From assembly GCF_016616885.1 (NCBI RefSeq), contig NZ_CP067102.1, forward strand, positions 7,096,501-7,160,500: DNA of 64,000 bases, read 5' to 3'. The first letter of the stretch is position 1. Each line of letters opens with the position of its first letter. The stretch is from Bradyrhizobium diazoefficiens (GTDB taxonomy: Bacteria; Pseudomonadota; Alphaproteobacteria; Rhizobiales; Xanthobacteraceae). The translations under genes and the position numbers were made by a program. Below, in pieces: positions 9,921 through 18,427 of the stretch. The notes beneath the pieces are model-generated. The model did not search any database. It worked only from the letters and a program-made list of their open reading frames with translations, and was not told where the DNA came from.

Positions 9921-10325
9921 ATGATGCAGGACAAGCCGGGAAGCATCGAAGGCTGCGATGAGTTTTGCCGCACGGCGCTGTCGCTGTTCCGGTTCATCGG
10001 CGCGGCCTATGCGACCGGCGCGTCGGATTGCTGGGAAGCCGCCTATCGCTTCGCCGACGAGGCGCCTGATATCGCCGACAGTCCGCTGCTGGTGGCGCGC
10101 GTTGCCGCGCTCGTCCGGATTTTGCGCAGCGGCCGGCCTTGCGAGCTGTGCTTCATGCCGCCATCGTGCCGGCGCCTGTCGAAAGACGAGGCGGATCTGA
10201 TGCGGCTGCTGGCGGCCGCGCGGAGCAGGCAACCGGGCGAACTCGAATCCATCGTCGGCCAGTTCGTCGGCTCCGGGAACGGCGATGCGGCAACGCGCGC
10301 GGTCAACGCGCTGGCCCTGTGCTGA
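9921..10325 (+). CDS. Hypothetical Cys-rich protein
   Basis: A 134-residue protein in an apparent two-gene unit with the preceding ORF. It has a CELCFMPPSC motif followed by RRLSKDEADLMRLLAAAR, loosely resembling the Cys motif and helix of its neighbour, so the pair may be distant paralogues. A metal-binding or redox role is possible but not shown. No membrane segment or signal peptide is visible. I do not recognise the family. Confidence 0.65.
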   Translation: MMQDKPGSIEGCDEFCRTALSLFRFIGAAYATGASDCWEAAYRFADEAPDIADSPLLVARVAALVRILRSGRPCELCFMPPSCRRLSKDEADLMRLLAAARSRQPGELESIVGQFVGSGNGDAATRAVNALALC

Positions 10326-10565
10326 CGCCTTGACGGGTTCTACTCGCACATAGAGCCGTCTTGCGGTATCGATATCGCCATGGAGACGCAGTGCTCGATG
10401 CCCTCCATGAAACCTCCAGACGATCCCGGCGCGACCACCGCCGGGGTCGTCGTTCGGGATAGCGCTGAACGACCTGGCCGGTCCCCTCTTGAGAATTGGC
10501 CGCCGGAAGGGTCTGATAGGGTGCGGGGGTAGACCTCCGCCGCTGCAACCCAGGACCTGAGCGGC

Positions 10566-10937
10566 ATGACCATGTCGGTCGAGCAATTGTGGAGCCTGCC
10601 GGAGACCGCGTTGGTCCGCGCCTATGCGGAGGCGCGGCGTCGCTATGCCGAGAAGAAGTTCGAGCGCGACACCCAGCGGGCGCGGCTGGAATGGATGCGG
10701 GCCAAGCTGTTCGTTAACACGGCGGGCAACGTGACCGAGCGCAAGATGGCGGTCGACATCTCGGAGGAGCTGGCGCGCAAGGGCCAGGAGGTCCGCGAGA
10801 TGACGCGCGATCTCGACATGCTGAAGATCGACGTCGACGTGATCGACACCATGATCCGGCTGCGTGGCGCACACGGTGCTCCCGCGGTTCACGCGGACGA
10901 GGCGGCCGAGAAGCCGGCCGAGCCGGAGGCAGAATGA
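10566..10937 (+). CDS. Hypothetical helical protein
   Basis: A 123-residue, highly charged protein predicted to be mostly helical (residues about 15-100, with coiled-coil-like heptads around EELARKGQEVREMTRDLDML) and an acidic, Ala/Glu-rich tail. The start may be ATG 10566 or ATG 10572. Its stop overlaps the region of the GFA remnant's start (TGA at 10935-10937, ATG at 10939), suggesting translational coupling of the ancestral pair. No function is recognised. Confidence 0.6.
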   Translation: MTMSVEQLWSLPETALVRAYAEARRRYAEKKFERDTQRARLEWMRAKLFVNTAGNVTERKMAVDISEELARKGQEVREMTRDLDMLKIDVDVIDTMIRLRGAHGAPAVHADEAAEKPAEPEAE

Positions 10938-10938
10938 G

Positions 10939-11106
10939 ATGGCCGCATTCCGGGGAAGCTGCCTGTGCGGCGAGGTCGCGTTCGAGGTCGAAGGTCCGTT
11001 CGATCGCTTCCTCAACTGCCATTGCGCAATACCCGACCGGCATGTGCAGTGGACCTCGCGCGCGGAATGGTATGTGCACGGCGATGGACTGCCGGTGGAG
11101 GATTGA
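10939..11106 (+). pseudogene. GFA family protein with internal deletion
   Basis: A 55-residue frame that begins as a glutathione-dependent formaldehyde-activating (GFA) family protein: GSCLCGEVAFEVEGPF then NCHC, which supplies the first zinc ligands. It then jumps to RHVQWTSRAEWYVHGDGLP, which resembles the extreme C-terminus of the same family. Intact GFA proteins are about 120-140 residues, so roughly the central half, including the second Cys cluster, has been lost without breaking the frame (junction near 11026-11040). It probably cannot bind zinc normally. Confidence 0.75.
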
Positions 11107-11121
11107 GACGTCGCGCGAGCT

Positions 11122-12048
11122 TCACACCTCGGCAACGCACGCCCCCATGATCCCGTCCAGGTCTGCCTTGGATAGCACCCCGAGCTCGGCGATGAAGACG
11201 ATCCGCGCGCGCGGCACGCCTTCGGTCGGCGGTTCGCCCGGCGCGAGTGTCGCGCGGCCGCCGGCGAACTGAAACACCATCAGCCGTCCGGGCTGCTCCA
11301 CCGTCTCGAACAGGCCTTTCGCGCGCGCAAGCTTCGGCGCCAGCCTGCCAATCGCCTGCTGCAGGCGCGGCAGCGAGAGCGGCCGGTCGGAGGTCCAGCT
11401 CAGCGTCTCGAAGCGTTCTTCTGCCGGCCATTTCGGCCCCGGCTCGCGCGGCGCCGGCGCGCGATCGCTCGCAGGAAACAGCAGCGCGGACGGAATCGCC
11501 CCGTGCTTCGCATCGACCACCACGGCCGGCACACGCTGCGCGCGGATGGCCTCGCGCATTCGCACGCCTGCGCCTTCATCCGTTAGATCCAGCTTGCTCA
11601 ACGCCACGATATCGGCGACGCACAGCTGCGAGCGCTGGAGCGCATCGTCCAGAGCGGCCGGCGGCATTGCGGCGTCGATCACGCAAAGCACGGCTTCCAG
11701 CGGCGCCTCGCGCAGGATCACCGGGTCCATCAGATTGCGGACGATGTCGGCGGGATCGGCGACGCCGCTGGTTTCGATCACGATGTACTCCGGCTTCGGA
11801 TCGCGCCGCAGCAGCGTCGAGAGCGTGCGCAACAGATCGCCTTCGAGCGAGCAGCAGATGCAGCCATTGGCAAGGCTGACCACGCCATCGCTCGCGCCCG
11901 CGATCAGCTCCGCATCGATGTTGATCGCGCCGAAATCATTGACGATTGCGGCAATGCGGCGTCCGTCGGCGTTTGCCAGCAGATGGTTGACGACCGTGGT
12001 CTTGCCCGCCCCCAGAAAGCCCGTCACCAGGAGAATGGGGACCGGCAT
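11122..12048 (-). CDS. CobW/COG0523 family GTPase (metallochaperone type)
   Basis: A 308-residue G3E-family GTPase. Walker A is GFLGAGKTT (10-18), the family's metal-binding motif is NGCICC (61-66), and a CobW C-terminal domain follows. Such proteins bind Zn or another divalent metal and are thought to deliver it to client enzymes using GTP. The gene starts 3 bases after the stop of the upstream amidohydrolase on the same strand, so it is co-translated with a predicted metalloenzyme, its likely client. The generic COG0523 call is secure; the client is inferred from the operon. Confidence 0.9.
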   Translation of the reverse strand: MPVPILLVTGFLGAGKTTVVNHLLANADGRRIAAIVNDFGAINIDAELIAGASDGVVSLANGCICCSLEGDLLRTLSTLLRRDPKPEYIVIETSGVADPADIVRNLMDPVILREAPLEAVLCVIDAAMPPAALDDALQRSQLCVADIVALSKLDLTDEGAGVRMREAIRAQRVPAVVVDAKHGAIPSALLFPASDRAPAPREPGPKWPAEERFETLSWTSDRPLSLPRLQQAIGRLAPKLARAKGLFETVEQPGRLMVFQFAGGRATLAPGEPPTEGVPRARIVFIAELGVLSKADLDGIMGACVAEV

Positions 12049-12051
12049 GGG

Positions 12052-13542
12052 TCAGCCTCCGACGACGGGACGACGCACGGGCCGGCCGGGCCGCGCCGCG
12101 ACGTCGAGCACGCCGTCAGTGATCAGCATCGCGCCGCTGACCACGAGATGGCGGACGCCTTCGGACGGACGGTTCATCGCGCTGAACGTTGCGCGGTCCG
12201 AAAGTTTTTCGTAGTCGAACACCACGATGTCGGCATCGGCGTCCTTCGCCAGCCGGCCCTTGACGCGCATCGCGGGCGTGCTCTGCGACAGGATCTCTGC
12301 GGGGATCAGCGCGCATTTGCGCACGCCTTCGAGCAGCGACACGGTTTTGCGCTCGCGCACCCATTCGCGAATGAATTTCGTGAAGCAGCCGGCCGAGCGC
12401 GGATGCGAGGTGGCGTCATCAGGCAGCGGCCAGGCATCGCCCTTGTAGGTGGTGCCATCCGGCAACGTCCACGGCATCGCGTCCGACGCGATCGCACCGC
12501 CGGGATAGAGCACCGACATGTCGAGGAGATCGCGATGATGCGCATTGTTCTCGGTGTCGAGAATGTGCCAGAGCACCAGCGAGGACGGCTCCTCCGCCTG
12601 CGCCTTGAGCAGCTCCTCGCGGTCGTGGAAGCGATAGCCGTCGGTCACGCGCTGCACGGAATCGTAGCCGGTGCCGTTGCGCTCGACGAATTGCGGATCG
12701 CTGAAGAACGCCGCCGCCAGCACGGTCGAGCCGGTGCCGTAAGGGTAAGCCTCCACCGTGATGGGCAGGCCCTGCGCCTGCGCCTTCTCGACCAAGACGC
12801 GGCAGCGCTCGATGTCGGTCTTGCTCGACGAGTTGAAATGGCAGATGTGCATGTGGGCGCCGGTGGCGCCGGCATAGCCGATCAGGCGGATATAGGCCTC
12901 CGCCGCGCTCTCGGGGTCGATGCGCGACATGTAGGCGACGTGGGTGAAGGTCGGTACATCCTGCTTCGCGGCGAGCTGGCACACCGCGGTCAACTCCTGC
13001 ACGCCGGCGCCCGGCGCATAGGCATTCAAGATGCCGATGCCGATGCCGCCTTCGTTCAGGCCGCGCGCGAGACGATCGAGGATGCCGGCGACCTCCGCGT
13101 CGGTCGCAACGTTATCCATCCAGCGGCGGTCGCGCATGGCATTGCCGAATGCTTCCAGCGAGCTTTCCGCGTTGGAGCCCGTCATCGCGCCGATGCGCGC
13201 AAAGGCCCAGTTGGTGGCGGCGCCGTAGTTCAGCACGCGGCCTCGCCTCGCCTGGCGCTCATACCAGGAGGCGACCGGCAGCACGCCGGCCTCGAGGTCG
13301 AGCGTCGTCGTCACGCCGTCGAACGCCTGCATGCGGTCGGCCGGGATCGACTGGCCGTGGGCGTGGAGGTCGATGAAGCCGGGCGCGACCACGAGCCCGG
13401 TCGCATCGATCACCCGCTCGGCGCCGCCGAGCGAGGAGCCGACGGCGGCGATCTTGCCGTCCACGACCGCCACATCGCCAACGGCGTCCATTCCGCTCGC
13501 GGGATCCACAACCCGGCCGCCAGAGATCACCAAACCGCTCAT
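12052..13542 (-). CDS. Amidohydrolase, D-aminoacylase/dihydroorotase-like
   Basis: A 496-residue metal-dependent amidohydrolase. The N-terminal beta-sandwich strand (MSGLVISGGRVVDPASG) leads into the metal-binding loop GFIDLHAHG (H60, H62); later segments include AGATGAHMHICHFNSS and ASDAMPWTLPDG. The C-terminal AMRVKGRLAKDADADIVVFD closes the sandwich as in D-aminoacylases (N-acyl-D-amino-acid deacylases). Substrate specificity in this superfamily is not predictable from these motifs. The downstream CobW GTPase is only 3 bases away. I see no signal peptide, so a cytoplasmic location is likely. Confidence 0.85.
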   Translation of the reverse strand: MSGLVISGGRVVDPASGMDAVGDVAVVDGKIAAVGSSLGGAERVIDATGLVVAPGFIDLHAHGQSIPADRMQAFDGVTTTLDLEAGVLPVASWYERQARRGRVLNYGAATNWAFARIGAMTGSNAESSLEAFGNAMRDRRWMDNVATDAEVAGILDRLARGLNEGGIGIGILNAYAPGAGVQELTAVCQLAAKQDVPTFTHVAYMSRIDPESAAEAYIRLIGYAGATGAHMHICHFNSSSKTDIERCRVLVEKAQAQGLPITVEAYPYGTGSTVLAAAFFSDPQFVERNGTGYDSVQRVTDGYRFHDREELLKAQAEEPSSLVLWHILDTENNAHHRDLLDMSVLYPGGAIASDAMPWTLPDGTTYKGDAWPLPDDATSHPRSAGCFTKFIREWVRERKTVSLLEGVRKCALIPAEILSQSTPAMRVKGRLAKDADADIVVFDYEKLSDRATFSAMNRPSEGVRHLVVSGAMLITDGVLDVAARPGRPVRRPVVGG

Positions 13543-13699
13543 ATCGTCGCACTCCTCGGCGCTGAGGCCGCATCAAGGCAGATTCCGGCAGCAACGACCA
13601 CCTCCATCGAAGCCGACGCATCATGCATGTAAGGGAGATGCATGTAAGGGAGGTCCGGACGTGCCGTCGCAGCCTCGCGGCATGTTTTGCCCGAGTTAT

Positions 13700-14170
13700 G
13701 CTTCTCTCGTCACCCTCTCCCAGGAAAGGGCGCAGGGAAGACCGGGCGCCGGCTGGCACCCATAAAGCCCCCATGCGAAAATGATGCACACGCTATGCAC
13801 AGGGGAAGTACAGGGCAACCGAAACTCGGCCTTCCCTGCGCGATGGTTTGACGGCTTATGCGCGCTCTCCCCGGAGACGAATTCCTTTTGCCTCCGTCGC
13901 GATCGCGAAATTCACGCCACTGCGCCGGTTGGCGCAAGTGTCGCCTTCGCGAAAGCTTGGCCGTAGCGACGACGGCCAGGACCACACGGTTTCGCCGTAC
14001 GCGAGCTTCGTGTGTCGCCACAAGGCCACACAAGGTCAAACGCCGTTCGTACAACGCGGCTTGCATCTGGCTCACGAGGCTCGGCTCAATCCACTGCCCC
14101 GCCCTGCCACAATCATCCGCGACGGCGCCGCTCGCGTCCACCGCAATTCCAGCCCGCGTTCGTGACGACG
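13700..14170. repeat. Long dispersed intergenic repeat, Bradyrhizobium type
   Basis: The gap between the amidohydrolase and the AraC gene (13543-14314) contains no credible gene. From about 13700 (CACCCTCTCCCAGGAAAGGG) to about 14170 it carries a sequence I recognise as recurring in Bradyrhizobium genomes, often mis-annotated as short hypothetical proteins in several frames. Short stem-forming blocks such as GCCGGTTGGCGCAAG lie inside it. It has no transposase and no clear terminal repeats. Recognition is from memory; only one copy lies in this window. Confidence 0.55.
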
Positions 14171-14314
14171 TACGACCGCCCCTTTGGTGGGCTGGGATGG
14201 GCAACACATACGACAAATCCGAATTTCGGTAAAGTGGAATATTTTTGATGCGATGGCTTGACAGCGGGTTCACGTGTTTCGCCCGCCGCCTGCTCGCTGG
14301 AGCGCCCGACCGGA

Positions 14315-15274
14315 TCAAGCTGCGGGCCTTCCGGGAACGTCCCCGCGTCGTTCCTGGCTTTTGCGCCACTGCGCCGGCGTGATGCCCATGTGGCTCTTGA
14401 AGGCGCGCTGGAATGCCGCTTCGGATTGATACCCGACAGCTTCCGCCACGGCGCCGGTCGACAGCGACGATTTTTTCAGCTCGTTCGCCGCGAGCGTCAT
14501 CCGGATATCGGTCAGGAGATCTGCGGCCGAACGCCCGAGCTTCTCCTGGAATTGCCGCGCGAGCGTGGCGCGCGACATGCCGCACAGACGCGCCAGCTCG
14601 GGCAGCGACCATGCGCGCGCCGGCTCGTTGAACAGAGCGGCCACCGCCGGCGCAAGGCGCGGGTGACCGGCCAAAGCAAGCAGACCCCGCGGGGCGTCGT
14701 CGGTGAGGCTGGCGAGCCGCAGCACCAGCGCAAACATCGCGCTCGAGAGCGCGTTCAACATCGCGCGGCCGCCGAGACGATCGTCTGCGGACTCGCGACG
14801 CATCAGGGCGACGAGGCCGGCAAGTTGCCCCGCCTTGTCCCTGCCGCCGGCGTCAGCGCCGGCATGGACGACGAGACGCGGCGGCAAATAGCTGCGCAGC
14901 AGGCGGTCGTGCGGCGGCGCGATGGCGAAATGTCCGCACAACAGATCGAGCCGTTCCCCCGCGCCCGGATTTTCGCTGATCGTGAAATTGAGCGACGCGC
15001 GGTTGCGCGCCGGCAGCGGCGCCGCTCCGCTGCCGTCGTGCATGACGTGTCGAGAATTGCCGGGAAGCAGCAGGATGTCGCCGGGCTCGAGCTTCAGCGG
15101 CCGCCCGCCCGCCGGATCGTCCAGCATCGCCGAGCCGGCCAGCACGGCGTGGTACGGAATTTCGTTCGGCTCGCCCGGCCCCTGGTCGATGCGCCATGGC
15201 GCACCATAGGCGCAGCGCAGGTCGAGCCGCCCACGCACGGGCATCATCTCGAACAGCCGGCTCAGCCAATCCAT
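14315..15274 (-). CDS. AraC family regulator, RclR-like
   Basis: A 319-residue regulator with an N-terminal cupin sensor (about 1-190) and two C-terminal AraC helix-turn-helix motifs (MSRATLARQFQEKLG; GYQSEAAFQRAFKSHMG). The N-terminus MDWLSRLF...DLRCAYG aligns with E. coli RclR, the hypochlorite sensor, including a cysteine at exactly position 21; a second cysteine at 113 (LLCGHF) falls near RclR Cys89. It is divergent from an AhpD-like gene and a DUF417/RclC-like gene, the same gene types RclR controls. It probably senses reactive chlorine or electrophiles through those cysteines and activates the divergent pair. The homology is from memory, not from an alignment program. Confidence 0.88.
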   Translation of the reverse strand: MDWLSRLFEMMPVRGRLDLRCAYGAPWRIDQGPGEPNEIPYHAVLAGSAMLDDPAGGRPLKLEPGDILLLPGNSRHVMHDGSGAAPLPARNRASLNFTISENPGAGERLDLLCGHFAIAPPHDRLLRSYLPPRLVVHAGADAGGRDKAGQLAGLVALMRRESADDRLGGRAMLNALSSAMFALVLRLASLTDDAPRGLLALAGHPRLAPAVAALFNEPARAWSLPELARLCGMSRATLARQFQEKLGRSAADLLTDIRMTLAANELKKSSLSTGAVAEAVGYQSEAAFQRAFKSHMGITPAQWRKSQERRGDVPGRPAA

Positions 15275-15406
15275 CGCGGTCTCCCGAGCTCATCTCGCCT
15301 TGAGACGCTTGAGCATATAATCTGGTTTTATCGACATTAAAAGTATCAATTTCGACCCCTATTGTCACTCCGCAGTCGTTCACCAACCGGACCCAAGGAG
15401 TGCAAC

Positions 15407-15943
15407 ATGTCCCGTCTTTCCGTTCCCCATCTCGAAACCGCAACCGGCGCCACCGCTGAAGTCTATGGCCAGATCAAGAAGGCGATCGGCAGCGTGCCCA
15501 ACACCTTTGCCGCGATCGGCGCCCATGGGCCGGATGCGCTCAAGGCCATCCTGCTCGCCGACAGTGTGCTTGCTTCGGGTTCGCTGTCGAAGCGCGACCA
15601 GGAAACCATCAAGCTCGTCATCTCCGAGGTCGCCGGTTGCGACTACTGCGTCGCCGCGCACAGCCTGCTCGGCAAGCTCGCGGGCCTCAAGCCCGAAGAG
15701 TTGAAGAATATCCGCGAGCGCAGGGCGACCGGCGATGACAAGCGCGATGCGCTGGCCCGCTTCGTCCGCAAGCTCGCGCAGTCCAGCGGCACCGTCAGCA
15801 ACGAGGAGTTCGCCGCCATCAAGGCTGTCGGCTACACCGACAAGCAACTGGTGGAGATCAGCCTGGCGTTTGCGACCACCGTCTTCACCAACGTGTTCAA
15901 CCGCATCAACGACACCGAGATCGACTTCCCCGCGGTCGCGTGA
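15407..15943 (+). CDS. AhpD-like carboxymuconolactone decarboxylase family protein
   Basis: A 178-residue all-helical protein of the AhpD/CMD superfamily. The redox motif C78-x2-C81-x3-H85 (GCDYCVAAHS) is intact, as in alkylhydroperoxidase AhpD, where the two cysteines reduce peroxides. ATG 15407 has AAGGAG 6 bases upstream, so the in-frame upstream ATG at 15362 is rejected. It is the first gene divergent from the RclR-like regulator and is followed after 55 bases by the DUF417 gene. A peroxidase or oxidant-detoxifying role is likely. Confidence 0.9.
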   Translation: MSRLSVPHLETATGATAEVYGQIKKAIGSVPNTFAAIGAHGPDALKAILLADSVLASGSLSKRDQETIKLVISEVAGCDYCVAAHSLLGKLAGLKPEELKNIRERRATGDDKRDALARFVRKLAQSSGTVSNEEFAAIKAVGYTDKQLVEISLAFATTVFTNVFNRINDTEIDFPAVA

Positions 15944-15998
15944 AGCGACCGCCCAATCAGATTTTGAATGTCAGATCTTGAATGAAAGGATCACGACC

Positions 15999-16505
15999 AT
16001 GACCGCGATGACCAGCAACATGCAAAATCCGTTTGTCCGCGCGCTGCAAAACTCCGGCCTGCTTGCGGAAGATCTCGACTACCATCTCGTCCGGGCCTCG
16101 ATGGTGATCATGCTTCTCTTCTTCGGCTATCAGAAGTGGTTTCCGTACGAGTTCGAAAGACTGGTCCCGTTCATCAGCAACGGGCCGCTGATCTGGTGGC
16201 TCTATCCCGTCTTCGGCCACGCCGGCGCCAGCTATTTCCTCGGCACCTCGGAGTGGACGTTCGGCACCCTGCTGCTCGCCGGCTACTGGGACAAGCGGCT
16301 CGGCGTCCTCGGCGCCCTCGGCTCGACCGGGACCTTCATCGCGACGGTCACGATCATTCCGTTCATGCCGGATGGCTGGGATGTCGCCGCGGGAGGATTC
16401 CCGGCGATGACAGGCAACGTCCCCTTCCTGATGAAGGACGTCGTTCTGCTGGCGGTGTCGTTCTATCTGCTGAGGCAGGATGTGGTTCGGCTGATCCGGC
16501 GATAA
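15999..16505 (+). CDS. DUF417 (YkgB/RclC-like) inner-membrane protein
   Basis: A 168-residue protein with about four membrane helices and the DUF417 core (ASMVIMLLFFGYQKWFPYE, then ISNGPLIWWLYPVFG). E. coli RclC, a member of this family, helps survival of reactive chlorine stress. ATG 15999 is preceded by GAAAGGA. It follows the AhpD-like gene in an apparent operon, with the RclR-like regulator divergent, so the trio resembles a reduced rcl locus without the RclA flavoprotein. Confidence 0.85.
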   Translation: MTAMTSNMQNPFVRALQNSGLLAEDLDYHLVRASMVIMLLFFGYQKWFPYEFERLVPFISNGPLIWWLYPVFGHAGASYFLGTSEWTFGTLLLAGYWDKRLGVLGALGSTGTFIATVTIIPFMPDGWDVAAGGFPAMTGNVPFLMKDVVLLAVSFYLLRQDVVRLIRR

Positions 16506-16527
16506 GGTTTGGGATCGGCATGTAGAA

Positions 16528-16548
16528 CTCCGGGCCCAAGGCCCGGAG
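16528..16548 (+). terminator. Hairpin after the DUF417 gene
   Basis: A perfect 9-bp stem CTCCGGGCC-CAA-GGCCCGGAG lies 23 bases after the DUF417 stop codon. No T-run follows, so it may stabilise the 3' end rather than act as a classical intrinsic terminator. Confidence 0.5.
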
Positions 16549-16573
16549 GTCGCAGATTGCATAGACCGTTCGC

Positions 16574-16783
16574 TCAGTTCTGCCTGTGAATGGTGATGTT
16601 GACGTGGCTGCTGCCGAGAGCAGAAGCCACGGCGTTCTCGGCCTTGGCGAATTCCGAGCCGAGCCATTTCGCAGCCGAAGACACTTCGTGCGATCCAGCC
16701 AAACAGGCCGGCTGCGGCAACGCCGTCGAGTTCGTCGATGGACAGCTCGCGGTTTTCAAACCGGTTTCGTCAGGACGCTTCAT
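16574..16783 (-). CDS. Small hypothetical protein
   Basis: A 69-residue frame starting at ATG 16783 with GGAG 7 bases upstream (CTGGAGATTGACATG). It has a Cys-containing N-terminal half and ends in HVNITIHRQN. There is no signal peptide or membrane segment and I recognise no family. A similar-length open frame exists on the opposite strand but lacks a ribosome binding site, so this strand is preferred. Confidence 0.4.
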   Translation of the reverse strand: MKRPDETGLKTASCPSTNSTALPQPACLAGSHEVSSAAKWLGSEFAKAENAVASALGSSHVNITIHRQN

Positions 16784-16920
16784 GTCAATCTCCAGTTGGC
16801 GACGCGGGGCCATTCCGCGATTGCGGACAGGATGCACGCATGCTCCAGAGACGGCTGTGATGAGAATCACCTCGGTCGCGGCAGGCGATCAGATGGCGCC
16901 ATTCGTGAAGCGACGACCGA

Positions 16921-17454
16921 CTACGACGCCAATCTCCGCTCGGAGATGACCCGCACCGGCGGAAACACAACACAATCCACCACGTCGAACATCACCTCGA
17001 TGCTGCGATCGAACGCCTGTGCAAAGGCAATGGCATCGTTGCGCCGGTTGTCGGCGATGGTGGTGGCTAGCGTACAATGCGGCGTCCACGCGCCGGGCCG
17101 ATAATGAGGACGACAATGCGCAGGATCGATCGCCGTGCTGACGGCGCCATGGATGCGAGCCAGGGCCTCATCGACCGCCGGCTCCGCCCAGAGGACAAGC
17201 GGAGAACCCTCGAACCAGCGAATTCGCTTGAATTCGATGCGCAACTGCGTTTCGCCAGCCGCAGCTGCCAGCATGGCGTCCCATGCAGCCTTTTCATCGA
17301 TCGCGGGCCCATCGTAGATCGCGAACGTAAAATGCGGACGGTAGCCAAGCGCACGCATCGACCCCTTGGCCTCGAACCCGCTGACCTGATCCCACAGACG
17401 CTCGATCTCGTCCGCTGAACTGTTGTCGGCTCGGATGTTGATCGCCAATGCCAT
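16921..17454 (-). CDS. 2'-5' RNA ligase-like 2H phosphoesterase
   Basis: A 177-residue protein of the 2H phosphoesterase superfamily. It has the two hallmark H-x-T motifs, H41-F-T43 (RPHFTFAIYD) and H126-C-T128 (TPHCTLATT), about 85 residues apart, which form the catalytic pair for 2',3'-cyclic phosphate or 2'-5' phosphodiester chemistry. It stands alone between small genes, so the biological substrate is unknown. Confidence 0.85.
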   Translation of the reverse strand: MALAINIRADNSSADEIERLWDQVSGFEAKGSMRALGYRPHFTFAIYDGPAIDEKAAWDAMLAAAAGETQLRIEFKRIRWFEGSPLVLWAEPAVDEALARIHGAVSTAIDPAHCRPHYRPGAWTPHCTLATTIADNRRNDAIAFAQAFDRSIEVMFDVVDCVVFPPVRVISERRLAS

Positions 17455-17526
17455 AGGCTCACCTCACAGGTGGAACAATCAAATCGGGATCGAGGAAGAG
17501 AGCAACTTCGAAAAATGGACGCTCGG

Positions 17527-18216
17527 TCAGCGCGCCTCCGCAAGGGCCCGCGGCTCGACCAACAGGCCCTGTCGTTCGTAACGGCGGCGAGTTCTGCTGA
17601 AGCGCACGACGACTGCATACTTGGCACTGTTCGCCTTCACACGCCGCGTGAGCCGGGCATCGCCCGCGGGCAGAAATTCGAGATCATCGAGGCCAATGCA
17701 GCGCAGACACGCCGGCCCGGGCGGCTCCATCATCAGGAGATCACCGGTGCCGCCGCAGCGATGGCATGTCCACTCGTTCAATGGCTGGACCACCACCAAT
17801 TCCGCGCCGCGGCTTGCCTTTTCCGCCAGGCGCTCGCGCTTCGCTTCGGAGAGTTCCGGCGACACCCAATGTGTCCGAAACGACGCCTCGATCCTGGGGT
17901 CTCTGCTTCGACTGAAATGCAGTGCACGGCGTTGCGGCGTACGATCAACATAGTCCATCGGGCTCGCGATCAGCCCTCTCTCGGCCGCCCAGGACTGGAA
18001 TAGCTGCATGGCTTCCAGGATGCGCAGCGGATTGGTTTGGACAACTTCCTCCAGGCAATCGACCTGCCCGCGCTGCCAGCGCTCCACCGCTCCGGGATCA
18101 AGCCAGCCGATCCCGATGAGGATATCGTTGACGCTCACAGCGTGGCGGGACGCAAGTGCCCTTTCGGCTGCTATGGCGACGCGATCGCCAAGTGGAACCC
18201 GATTCTTCCGGCTCAT
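17527..18216 (-). CDS. Zinc-ribbon protein, DUF2293-like
   Basis: A 229-residue protein. I chose ATG 18216 because GGAAGG lies 7 bases upstream; the upstream TTG start is less likely. Residues about 160-183 form a treble-Cys ribbon (CHRCGGTG ... PACLRC), and the C-terminus VVRFSRTRRRYERQGLLVE is the hallmark stretch of proteins annotated DUF2293 in rhizobia. The protein stops soon after this stretch, so the C-terminus may be slightly shortened. Function unknown; a nucleic-acid or metal-binding role is possible. Confidence 0.7.
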   Translation of the reverse strand: MSRKNRVPLGDRVAIAAERALASRHAVSVNDILIGIGWLDPGAVERWQRGQVDCLEEVVQTNPLRILEAMQLFQSWAAERGLIASPMDYVDRTPQRRALHFSRSRDPRIEASFRTHWVSPELSEAKRERLAEKASRGAELVVVQPLNEWTCHRCGGTGDLLMMEPPGPACLRCIGLDDLEFLPAGDARLTRRVKANSAKYAVVVRFSRTRRRYERQGLLVEPRALAEAR

Positions 18217-18427
18217 CGGCGCACCTTCCAATTGCTAGATGATTTCGACGGAAATATCCCATCCCGACGTGATCCTCGCATGTGCTCATTGACGATGACG
18301 AATTGCACCTTGCGGGTGGGAGGCCTATGTTGAGCGTCTAAACCACGCAGCCGCCCATCGTACGGCGAGACTCTGCAAGGAACAACCTCACGGTGGATGG
18401 CTTGCATTTTGCGCCGGAGGTTGCGTC

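Noticed and set aside
13831..14248. Several short plus-strand frames between the amidohydrolase and the AraC gene
   Set aside because: They lie within a recurring non-coding repeat and have no ribosome binding sites.
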